DNA of 64,000 bases. Source: Thermothelomyces thermophilus ATCC 42464 (taxonomy: Eukaryota > Ascomycota > Sordariomycetes > Sordariales > Chaetomiaceae). Position 1 is the stretch's first letter. Every line of letters begins with the position of its first letter. Position numbers and translations under genes: made by a program. Of the stretch, positions 1 through 9,996 are shown piece after piece. A model generated the notes under the pieces. It had not been told where the DNA came from. It ran no database searches and was given only the letters and a program-made list of their open reading frames with translations. The DNA lies in contig NC_016475.1 in the NCBI RefSeq assembly GCF_000226095.1, positions 1 through 64,000 of the forward strand. Reading direction: 5' to 3'.

Positions 1-170
1 CCCTAACCCTAACCCTAACCCTAACCCTAACCCTAACCCTAACCCTAACCCTAACCCTAACCCTAACCCTAACCCTAACCCTAACCCTAACCCTAACCCT
101 AACCCTAACCCTAACCCTAACCCTAACCCTAACCCTAACCCTAATCGTAATCCTAACCCTAACCCATAAC
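1..170. repeat. Telomere, C-strand (CCCTAA)n
   Basis: Twenty-four uninterrupted CCCTAA units fill 1-144. They are followed by a short degenerate stretch with variant units and a last canonical unit up to about 170. The C-rich strand reads inward from base 1, so base 1 is the physical chromosome end and the left side of the window is telomeric. TTAGGG is the usual telomere repeat of filamentous ascomycetes. The right end of the window has no such repeat. Confidence 0.98.
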
Positions 171-699
171 GAAAAACTTTAGTACTATGATCGCGTAGGG
201 ATTGCTATAAACGATATAATTAACTTAAACGGCTTAGCGTCTAAGCAAGTAACGCCTTGGTCTTAGTAATCTCCCTTGAAACCTTCTCTTGCTCTGACAA
301 ATTTAAAAGGACTAAGATAGTTAGTAACCTAAGACTGCGAAGGAAAATAATGAGAAACCTATAGGCATTTATAACGTTTAGATTACTATACTTCTTACCT
401 ATACAAATATAGTTTTGACACTTATTTAAACCCTCTATTATTATATAACGCTTTCGCGGCTTTATATTCTAATAATGCTTATAAGGTATAGTGACTTTAT
501 AACCCTCTTACTTAATCTTAATTATAATAGTATATTGTTTACGTTTAAGATTGTAACGATTCCTAGAAATACGATTAGCTATAGCGAAAGAAAGTTAGCA
601 AAAGAAGAACGTTACCTACTAGGGAAAAGGGGGTATTAGTAGTATTTAAAACAAGTTATAGGAAGCTTTCGGGTCAAAAGCCCTAAAGAGGGGGCATTA
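171..699 (+). mobile_element. Gypsy-type element, internal 3' remnant (fossil)
   Basis: This is very TA-rich, RIP-type sequence with no usable reading frame. Its last 60 bases or so resemble, on the opposite strand, the bases next to the left LTR of the Gypsy element at 35924-43514 (shared blocks around a ctttcg...aaagccct motif). It therefore looks like the internal end of a related element lying in + orientation, with everything 5' of it lost where the telomere begins. It is heavily broken, and most of 171-600 is assigned only by position. Confidence 0.5.
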
Positions 700-1151
700 T
701 ATCACAAGCCAACCATATACTATAACCTAGTAGGGTGTAGTAGGCTAAATGAGCCACTAATCAAGAAGGGCACGAAGTAAGGCTAACACAGGATCACTAG
801 GGAGCATAGGCTACTATAGGCAAATAATTACCAAAAGGGAAAGATAGCAGAGGATAGCTAGCTACTAAAGGCGATCTAAGGATAGGATAGAAGGGGACTA
901 TAAGCGATCAATAGAAGTATATATACATATAAATAGTTACTCGTTATAGTAGACTCTGGGAGTTTACTAGTGATAGTAACCTATAATTACAGTACTTATA
1001 CTAAGCATTACTAATTACCATGAGAGACAACTCTAGTGTTGTTATAAACCCTTTGGCTTTACCGAATCCCTTAGACGACCTGCTTGCTTGTCCCGCTTAA
1101 TCTACCTTCGTCTGAACCCTTTTAGAAGAAGTCTGAGTTAGGTTCGTTATA
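700..1151 (+). mobile_element. Gypsy-type LTR (third copy of the family)
   Basis: The sequence from about 910 to 1151 is clearly the reverse complement of the first 240 bases of the LTRs at 35924 and 43067; shared blocks include gtcgtctaagggattcgg read on the minus strand. The left part is more diverged. The inferred length of about 452 bp agrees with the 448 bp of the other two copies. The orientation makes it the 3' LTR of a +-strand element whose body was cut off by the telomere. Differences from the other copies look mostly like C-to-T and G-to-A transitions, as expected of RIP. It is a fossil. Confidence 0.75.
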
Positions 1152-3119
1152 TATATAGATACTAGGTATATATCTTCTATAAGGATAGAGAAGCTAGGAA
1201 GTATATAAAGGACTTTAAGGTACTATTATATAGGCTAACAAGGTATCTTATAGAATATTATATATTTAATATCTATTATATTTAGATACCTAGGCTCGAT
1301 AGGGTCATTATAACTTATAATGTTTACTTTAGTAAGAAGACTTTCCACTGCCTAGGCAAAGAGCGGCCGATAGAGTCGTCGCTAGTAGTAACGAGCTAGG
1401 AAGTTAATTAATTCGATCTTAGTAAAGATTCCTAGGATACTAACTTTCTCTAGGAAGCGTTATAATAGACCTAATAACTAGTGGAAGACTCTATTATAGT
1501 AGCTTAGCTACCTCTATTATAAGAGAGTCTGGTAATAGACTAACCTCTCTAATAAGGTTGAGACTTAGGGGTAAGGGAGCTCTCCGACACGTAGCCTATA
1601 AACAAGTAATTAGTTCTAGAGACTCCTATAGTAGAGACGTAAGTAATAGATAAACTTACCAAATGGATAGAGAGCTTTAAAGGACTCTTAACCCCTAAAT
1701 ATACACCTAAGCCCTTAGTAACTTGCCTTATGCCAGCTAGTAAAGGGGATATCTACTAGGAAGTAAGAAGATTTAAATTAGGGCCTTCCTAGTCGCTAGC
1801 TAGCTAACTAGACGCTAGGGAGAGCAAGGGAGCCGTTAAATCTAATAGAGGAATACCTTTTATAGAAGAATCTAATATATATGATAAGTAGATAGAAGAG
1901 CTAGAAGCTAGGGATAGTACTACTAATATATTATACCTAGCTAGGCTAGAGGAATAGAGTGTTAAGCGAAGTCCGGATCAGCTAATATATCCTCTAAAAG
2001 GTAGAAGCAAAGGAGAAGCTATTTAATAACCTCCTATAAGGAGAGGCAGAGGTAGGAAGAGGGCTTATAAGCCTAGGGACCCTATCCGGTTAAGTAAAAG
2101 GCTATAAAATAAAGAGAAGGTCAATTACTATTACTCCTTTATCTATATAATTAAGGAACTCCAGTAATAGTTCTATAAGACTTATCTATCTAATTAATAG
2201 GAAGCTTACTTAGAGGACTGGAATATAAGAACAGTATATATAGTATTTATTACTACTATATAATAGAAGGATATTATATACCTTAGAGTAGCCCTAAATA
2301 AGCTATATTAATATATTAATAATCTTACTTATATTCCTACTAACTAGCAAGACCTATATAACTACCTATTAAGATAATAATTCAAAGATATAGCTTATAA
2401 GGAGATATATAACTTAGAAAGCAAAGGAATATAGAAGATTATACTATACAAGTAGGCAAAAGCGCGACCTATCCTATTAAAATAGGTCTTTATATATAAG
2501 TTTAATAAGGACGGTTTCTTAAAGAAGTGTAAGGCAAGGATCTATATACAAGGAGATCTATAAGATATTAGCTCGGTAGAAAGTACATATATAGCTACTC
2601 TAGTAGTATAATCGTTCTATATAATGATAGCAATCGCTATATACTTTGACTTAGATATTAAGCAGTTCGATATAGCGTAAGCGTTCCTTAACACTAAACG
2701 ACTAGAAGACGATCCCGTCGTCTGCGAACTACCAGAAGGATTTAAGCAGCCAGGGAAATACGTAGAGTTGCGAAGAGCTCTGTACGGCTTAAGAGACTCG
2801 CTACTCTTGTGGTATAAGGAGTTCTATAAAACGCTGTCAGATCTAGGTATAGAACCATCGGGCGAAGAGAAGTGCCTCTTCCTAAGCTACAATAAACGTG
2901 TCATCCTGATCTTCTATGTCGATAACTTCTTGGTCTTCTTCTATAGAAGTAACGCTATAGCGGCCAAGCGGGTGATGGAAGGAATCAAAGCTCGATATGA
3001 TGTCTACAAGCAGGGTGATGTCAGTTAGTTCCTTGGCATTAGGGTGATTCGAGACCGACCTACGTGTAAGATATAGTTAGTCTATGACTAATATATTAGA
3101 AAGGTGGCGAGAAGGGGTG
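1152..3119 (+). mobile_element. Copia (Ty1-type) retrotransposon fragment, fossil
   Basis: This is a RIP-damaged pol segment on the + strand. Around 1260-1380 the sequence resembles the end of a Copia integrase/linker region. Around 2440-3030 it resembles the Copia reverse transcriptase, including the typical ALYGLR...LWYKEF block near 2775-2825 and a YVD-type catalytic region near 2920. The best-preserved stretch is 2768-3028. Gag, protease, most of the integrase and the RNase H end are not recognisable, so the copy is both truncated and broken in very many places. The abundant TA dinucleotides point to old RIP rather than a recent insertion. Confidence 0.8.
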
Positions 3120-3306
3120 TGTCAGAAGCTGTGGAGCTTCTAAGAGTATTAGCTACATATGTGCTATAGTGTATAAGGCGTTGTTACTAATGTATTGGCT
3201 AGTTCCTTTGTCTATAAATATCAGTCGTTTTGTCTCCTTTGTAGATAGTTTAACAAGGTACTCTTTTCCTTTGTACAGCCACCTACTATAGACACTGCTT
3301 TCAACG
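3120..3306. repeat. Short Copia-type LTR
   Basis: A sequence of about 187 bp starts with TGTCAGAAGC and ends with GCTTTCAACG. The ends form an imperfect inverted repeat of the kind that bounds fungal Copia LTRs (TGTTG...CAACA class). It follows the Copia pol fragment directly and is much less TA-rich than that fragment. Immediately to its right the truncated transporter gene begins. It could be the 3' LTR of the fragment at 1152-3119 or a separate solo LTR. Confidence 0.55.
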
Positions 3307-5022
3307 CTCCCAGAAGCTTATCACTGCGTTCGGCACTGGATCAGTCCAACATCAACACGGCCTACGTGTCCGGCATGGAGGAGGAGCTTAACATCCGGGG
3401 CAACGAGTACTCCTTGTTTGGCACCTTCTATAACATCGGCTACCTGATCTTCGAGATTCCCTCCATGATGATCATCTCACGTCCCAAGCTGACGCGCTGG
3501 TACCTGCCGACAATGGAGACGGCCTGGGCCGTCTTGACCTTTGCGCAATGCCGGCTCTCGAGCGTCCCGCAGATCTTTGGCCTCCGCTTCCTCCTGGGTG
3601 TGCTTGAGACACCGGCGGCCACGGGATCCATGTATTTACTGTCGAGCTGGTACCGGACGGACGAGCTCTTTAAGCGGGCCGGCGTGTGGTACATCTCTTC
3701 CAATGCCGGGTCCATGTTTGGCGCCTACCTGCAGGCGGCCGCCCACACCAACTTGGACGGCGTCGGCGGCATGTCAGGCTGGCGCTGGCTGTTCATCATT
3801 GACGGTGTCATATCCTTACCTATCGCCCTGGCCGGCTACTTTCTGTTTCCTGGACTCCCGACGAGTCCTCGCATCTGGTGGCTGACAGAGCGCGAGCAAA
3901 AACTGGCGCAGGCGCGCATGCGGGCCGACCGTGTCAGGGAGAGCACCAAGATCGGCAAGCGTATGCTGAAGCGGGTCTTTGGGCACTGGCACTTCTACAT
4001 CGCTGTCCTGACTTATATTCTGTAAGTATTAATAGCTACTAACCTGATCCATGGCACTCACCCTAGGTTGATCATGTGGGAACTGTTTGTCATCTCCGTT
4101 TACTGACCTGCCGCCGCGTCTCCCCCACGGCCTAATTAATTAATAGATTTCAATGCACCACGTACGTCTCCGGGCAAATGACGCTCTGGCTCAAAGATGA
4201 GGACTACTCTGTCGAGCAGATCAATGTCTATTCGACCGGAGTTCAAGGGACCGCAATCGCCATTGGCATCATCGCCACGAACCTCGTTATGGTTTACCCC
4301 ATCTGGGTCATCCTCTCCATCATTTCAGGCACGCTGCTATTTTGCAACGTTTGCCTCCTTGTATGGAATATCCCGCTTGGCCTGCACTGTAAGAGAGAGC
4401 CCTAAATCCTTCCTCGTGTTTGGCTGGACTGGTTGAGCAGGGCGCGCTAATTCACTCTCTGCTGCCCAAGTTACTGTCTACTACCTGCTTGGCTCAACAT
4501 CCGCTGTGACCCCCATCCTCTTCCCATGGGTGAACGTCATTATGAAGAATGACAACGAGGCCAGAGCCTTCACTACGGGCGCAATGGTGAGCTTATCATA
4601 TTACCTTGAAAAAGAGTCCCCCGTTTGCAACGACGTGCCTAACAGCAGCCGTGTCTCAGATGACCTTTGGCTGGATCTTTTTCTCCTTCTACCCTATTAC
4701 CGTGTTTCCCAGGCTAGAAGGTAAGCCAGCACCACGTTCTCTCCTCCGTCAATTATCTGGGACCTCCAGCACGGCTGACTCTTTTGTTTTTCCCGTCATC
4801 GTAGCGCCGAGATGGCGGAAGGGCTATACCGTCAATACGGTGTTTACCTGCTGCTACTGGGCGCTCCTTATCGTTGGGCAGCTACTATGGCACCGTGACC
4901 GGAAGAAGAGAAAATACGTGACCCAAGGCAGTGATGAAGCAGAGAAACTTCGCTTGGAGGACAAGGAAAAGAACGCTGCAAGCACACAGCATGTCGAGAG
5001 AACGCTGGGTGCAACCAATTAG
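3307..5022 (+). pseudogene. 5'-truncated MFS anion:cation symporter (Dal5/allantoate permease type)
   Basis: Exons are <3307-4021, 4147-4388, 4471-4586, 4660-4720 and 4805-5022, all joined in phase at good splice sites. The recognisable protein begins at [14 protein letters not shown], the conserved end of the first membrane helix in the ACS family of the major facilitator superfamily (Dal5, Liz1, Seo1, Tna1 relatives). The remainder runs to a normal charged C-terminus. The family is usually about 500 residues; here roughly the first 50-70 residues are missing, with no in-frame ATG upstream. The frame stays open only back to about 3249, inside the LTR. The gene is cut where the Copia LTR abuts it at about 3306. 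Downstream exons are intact and not RIP-damaged, so the loss may be fairly recent. The substrate (allantoate, nicotinate, pantothenate or other organic anion) cannot be told. Confidence 0.8.
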
Positions 5023-5469
5023 TGGTAAGCGAAGAGGTGGATTTCGGTATTTTAAGATTAATACTCTCTCCAATAATTACTATATCAGCTCTGTTAGCAC
5101 GAGATTGCCCGTTCAAAAACGCTTTCCCTTCTTCCTTACGCTTCAACTTATGGTACCTACCCTAATAAATGCACGGCACTTTTGCTTAGCGCCAAGGCAG
5201 GGGCAACCCCAAAACAACAGTGACGTCATCCGCTCAACGGCCAGGGACACCCTGTCGGAACCCAAAACGGAGAACCGGTTCCCGTTAGGGAACCATAGTT
5301 AGGATAGTAGGTTATAAGGGCACTCTGGCCCACACCCCCCGAGTCTGCGGCCACCAAAATCACCTGGAGAGCGGCTGTGACCATGTGTAGGTAACTACGG
5401 AAATTCCAGTCAAAAATTCACCCAAATTCCCACGACAAAGGGCCTTAGCCATAGGTCATCTAAACAGCC
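5023..5469. other. Intergenic, upstream of MCU
   Basis: No gene is seen here. The stretch holds the 3' flank of the transporter remnant and the presumed promoter of the uniporter gene, including a CRE-like palindrome at 5221. Confidence 0.6.
5221..5228. promoter_or_regulatory. CRE/ATF-like palindrome TGACGTCA
   Basis: A perfect TGACGTCA lies about 240 bp upstream of the MCU start codon. Fungal bZIP factors of the ATF/CREB class bind this motif. Function here is inferred from sequence and position only. Confidence 0.4.
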
Positions 5470-7161
5470 ATGAACCATGTATCTGGCCGACTGCGATCCC
5501 AGCTGATACGGGGCTCAACGTGCTGCTCGCTCGCCGCGCGCTTCCAACGCCAATTCCCTATCACGTGTCGCCCGTTGCGCCCCCGAGTATTCGCGAGACA
5601 GCTACAGAGGTTTGCTCCCCGAGCAGCACCCAGCCAGACCGATCCCGAGGCCAAAGCCAAGAAACTCGACCAGAAAGTCCTGGACGAGCAAGAACAGGAA
5701 GTGCGGGTGAGGCAGAATCAAGTCAAACGGCCGTGGCATAGAGAGGGAGCGGACGACCCGCCAACGGTAGGGGTTGAAAAAGAAGCCGCACCTGTCAGAG
5801 AAGGTTGGTACAGACTGTTACTTTTGTAGTACCCTTTCCAAGCTCGGCTATACAGGAGCATGCCAGCCTGACAGGACTCCGGCTCTTAGGCAGACTCTTG
5901 ACGACCCCGACACGGCTCTTGAAGCTCATCCTCCCGCTGTCCACCACGGTGGAGAAAGACCGCGACAACAACAGCAAGCACGATTATGGACGATCCATCT
6001 CGCCCAACGACACGATACGGCCGCTCGCGCTGCTGGTGCACCCTCAACAGCCACTGTCGTACGTCGAGCGCCTGATCCAAGCCGAACTTCCACCCGTGAT
6101 AGAAGACGGCAAGGAAAAGATACCCAGCGTGTATTTCCGCACCGAAGACACCGAGCACGGCGACAACAAGCCGACGACACGAACCGAGGCAAGACGGAGG
6201 GACGAAGAGAGCGCGTCGCGGACCGCGGGCCCAACCCACGTCGAGTCGTACTCGGGCCTCGGCCATGAGGGGCCGAAGAGGCAGGGGTCGGACAAGAACT
6301 GGGTCCGCTGGAGCAACAGCACCGAACTGGGCGACTTTATCCGCGATGCCGCGCGGGGCCGCGAGTTTGCCATCGAGATTGAAGGGTACAATGTTGAGAT
6401 GCGCGTCAGCGTGCCCTCCTTCAGCGACCGCACCTACTACATGCGTGCCCAGCTCCGCAAGCTGAGCCGCCAAATCGACGAACAATCCCAGATCAAGCGG
6501 GAGTGCGACATGCTCGCCTACAATCGCGCAAACCTTTTAGCGAAAGGAGGCTTCGCTCTGCTCAGCGGGTGGTGGGGTGTTGTCTATTATGTTACTTTCC
6601 ATACCGAGTTTGGCTGGTAGGTTGCTCGGGAGCCAGTAATGCCTCGCTGTCTTCTTCTTCTCTATTTCTCTTTCCTTTCCATTATGTAGGCTGACACGCT
6701 TCGCCAGGGACCTCGTTGAACCCGTCACGTATCTCGCCGGCCTGTCGACCATCATGGGCGGTTACCTGTGGTTCTTGTACATCAGCAAGGATCTGAGCTA
6801 CAAGGCGGCCATGAACGTGACAGTCTCGCGCCGCCAAAATGCCCTCTACGAAGCTCGCGGGTTTGACCACAAGAGATGGGAACAGCTGGTCCAAGAGGCA
6901 AACGCGCTGCGTCGCGAGATTAAGGTGATTGCGGTCGAGTACGACGTCGACTGGGACGAAGCGAAAGAGGTCGGCGACGACGTCAAAGAGGTCTTGAGCG
7001 AGGAGCGTAGCAAGGCAGGGCACCGAGTGCGGTCCTCGGAGAAGGAGAGGGACGAGGAGTTCACGGAGCAAGAGAGGAAGAAAAAAAGACGAAGAGTTCA
7101 CAAAAGAGGTCAGGCAGAAGGCAGAGCCAGCGTTGTCGCGTGGAGCACAGTCAGGCCGTGA
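5470..7161 (+). CDS. mcu: Mitochondrial calcium uniporter (MCU family)
   Basis: Exons are 5470-5766, 5856-6616 and 6708-7161, giving 503 residues. The product forms the pore that carries Ca2+ across the inner mitochondrial membrane. The N-terminus is rich in Arg and Ser with no acidic residues over some 45 positions, as in a mitochondrial targeting peptide. A matrix domain follows, then a coiled coil (about 290-315), a first membrane helix (about 323-350), the selectivity-filter motif WDLVEP (about 353-358, split by the second intron) and a second helix (about 360-380). A C-terminal coiled coil and a very basic, charged tail end the protein. The WDxxEP motif with two flanking helices is diagnostic of the family, and the length fits fungal members. 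The first intron could be placed slightly differently, but 5767-5855 keeps phase. Confidence 0.92.
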
Positions 7162-7913
7162 CAGCAGAAAAATAGGGAGTTATGTATAAGCGACCTGCCA
7201 TCTTAGCGACTGCTTCGATACCATTATAAGTTCCGTCCATAGACTCGCCGGGATTAGGATCGTCAAACACTGCATTCTGAGGTTGAAAATTGAGGGAAAG
7301 AAATCTCTGCTTCGCAACTTCCTCGGAAATCGTCCTCGCGTCACCTCTCCACATCTCGCGTCGCCAAGCCCGAGCCCCGCGCGGGCGCTTCTCCGATGCT
7401 CCTTCCGCAGCGGTTCCACTAAGCCCTACTAACAGCAGGGTACATCCGTACAGAACACCGTACTCCCAATAGCGTGACCCTGGTGGGGTTTTAGGACCTA
7501 TAACCGCTCTTTTTGTCGTGCTGGTGCCGGAATGACGAAAGCTGTCGCAAAGAAACCGCTCGAGAGCCTGCAGCCGCAGGAGCAATTTGTCCGCTAACAG
7601 CGATTGCACAGAACCACATCGCCGTGATTCCTCGTCGCCACAGCTGTCGGTCAGGAAGCTAGCCGGTTTCTGTCGCCCGTCGCTCGCCGCTCGTAGTCCC
7701 GGCTCAGCCCGATTCAATACTACTTGCGCACGCGAAACCGAGAATGGGGCATCGGACTAGGAGGGGACAGGCGCTGTGTGCCCCGCCTTCTCCGTGCGAT
7801 ACAAACAAGGCAGAGCGGACAATACCCCGCGAATCTCGCGAAGCTTAAAAGTGCTCGAATTCAAGGGTCCCGCCCAACCCAGACCTCGACCTTCCATACA
7901 CGCCACCACGTCA

Positions 7914-9542
7914 ATGGGACCCGATATCATTCATCTGCCCGATGGGCAGCACTTCCACGTGACGCCCGTCTTTGCGGGTCTCTTCTTTAAATCGGCTGAG
8001 CTCAACACGCCCCACAACCCCTTCCCGATCGGATGGACCATCGTGATCCATACCGAGGATGACACCGGCGACGTGGAGGATGCGCCCAGCACCGTCCCGG
8101 GGTCGGGGGGTGCCGCAGGGGGGCCTGCCTCGGAGAAGAGAACGCACCTCCATTCGTTCAAGAGACCAACGCTGCAGAACGACAGCCTTCTCATATCATC
8201 CATCTCGAACCCGTCCACCTCCGACTTCCGGCCGCCCGCAAGCCCCACGCGACAGATCGCCCTGATGCTCTGGGTCACGCTCTACTGGTACTTTCACCAG
8301 CCGCCGCCGCCCACCACCGTGCAGACGGACGCTTCCAAGCTGACCCCGGACGCGGGCAAGCCGCGGGGAGAGTGGATTGTGCGCATCAGGAGAGACGGCA
8401 TGCTGCGTGGACGGAACTTGCTGCCGAAACTGGAACACATGGGCCTGATCGCAAGCTTGGACTCGACCGTCGGTACAGAAGTCGGGGACACGGGTGACAA
8501 CTGGTCAGACATGTTTGTCACGCAAAGGATGTTCTGGCAGATACCGGGGCGCCTGTTCCTCTTCACTCTCCAGCCCGTCGGCAAGTCCACCCGGTCCTGC
8601 CCGGGTTCGCATGCTCCGAGCGATCCAGGCTCGCCGATGTCGGGTGAGTACTCGTCGGTCCATCCCCAGCGCGCCATCGCCGAGGCAGGCGATCTTCCCG
8701 GGGCATCGCCGCCCACCTCTCTCCCCGGCGCCCCCCCGGTGCCCATCAGCCCCTTCTTCAGCGCGTCACACCTCCCGACCTACTACCCGCCCCCGCCGCT
8801 GCACTACGTTATCACCGAACACGTACGCCACCCTCTCCGCCCGAAGCCGCCCCAAATGGGCGAGGTCTTTTACACGCGCTTCATCCCATCCGTGGGCCAA
8901 TACCTCTCCTTCCGCGTAGCATCCCTCTCGCCCCGGCCGGTGCCGTACATGGGCCCCGTTGGACACCGGCCGCCTGTGCATTCGCACCTCGTGTCCATGA
9001 CCGATTCGGCCCTGCTAGAGTCCTGGCACGCCAACCCGCGCGTCTCCAACTTCTGGGGCAAGTATTCGCCCGACATGTTGACCAATGCCCTCAAGAGCCG
9101 CCACAGCTTCCCCGCGATCGGCCTGTGGGACGGCGTGCCGTTCGGCTATTTCGAGATCTACTGGGTGAAGGAGGACTTGCTAGGGCGGTATGCCGGGTCC
9201 GTCGTCGATGACTGGGATCGAGGGTGCCACGTACTGGTCGGGGAGGAATGGGCAAGGGGGAGGGTACAGAGCTGGCTGACCAGCCTGGTGCATTGGATGT
9301 TCTGTGCCGATTATCGGACCATGAACATATGTTTGGAGCCGCGGGTCGATAACGTCAGGTAAGTCGAGGATAATTAAATTGTTCCGCTGGCGGAAAAACA
9401 AACGTAGAGCTAACTATACAAAAGGTTTATCCAGCATCTGCAGAACGCTGGGTTCACAAAGGAGAAGGAGATTACGTTTCCTCATAAGCAGGCGTGGTTT
9501 GGGAGGCTAAGAAGAGAAAGCTGGGAAGGGCCAGCCCTGTAA
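7914..9542 (+). CDS. Siderophore N-acyltransferase, SidF/SidL type
   Basis: Exons are 7914-9358 and 9425-9542, giving 520 residues. The N-terminus (IIHLPDGQHF...GLFFKS) and the C-terminal GNAT-fold region (from about residue 360, HSHLVSMTDSALLESWHANP to the end) match the fungal enzymes related to IucB/MbtK. These put an acyl group on N5-hydroxyornithine during hydroxamate siderophore assembly. A Ser/Pro-rich insert (about 230-300) separates the halves. An upstream in-frame ATG exists at 7776, but family resemblance starts at 7914. The C-terminus (GPAL) has no peroxisomal SKL-type signal, which favours a cytosolic SidL-like acetyltransferase of ferricrocin synthesis over SidF; that choice is inference. 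It has no siderophore neighbours in this window. The 7162-7913 interval upstream shows no recognisable gene. Confidence 0.85.
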
Positions 9543-9996
9543 TAGCTTCTACGGTCAAATTGGCAAAGCTGACAGCTAAGGCGAGTTGAACTGAAGACAA
9601 TCATTTGATTGCGCCTAATGGAATGTTAAAACACTCAACTGGCCCAGGCAGCGGATTGAGAATCGTGAAACCCATTATTCATTATCAACATCCATGACGG
9701 CCTGGCGAGTTTGAGAATATTAATATGCCGACGTGTGCAAAACTCTGCCTTCATTCCGTTGGCTTCGGGGTCGAGAAAATCATTACTGGGAGAGTGAGGC
9801 TCTGCCTCCCAGAGCAGAAATAATTACCTAGATCCAAAAGCATAAACCCTCGACGGACTGCCAAAACGCCGACAGGTGAATAATTTATATCCACAAAATA
9901 ATAACGTAGCGGTCTAGGAATGTCGTCATGACGGCAGTCATCCTAATTATATCATGCATGTTCTTCAATAGGCCAACTACGGAAGCAGCGCATTTG
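9543..9996. other. Intergenic between convergent genes
   Basis: The 3' ends of the siderophore acyltransferase (+) and the 2EXR gene (-) face each other here. The stretch is AT-richer than its surroundings and no gene is seen. Confidence 0.6.

Noticed and set aside
5886-6485. Minus-strand open frame of 199 codons
   Set aside because: Antisense to the MCU second exon; an artefact of GC-rich codon use.
7151-7717. Minus-strand open frame of 188 codons between MCU and the siderophore gene
   Set aside because: No family resemblance, mixed composition, overlaps the MCU end and lies in the likely promoter of the next gene.
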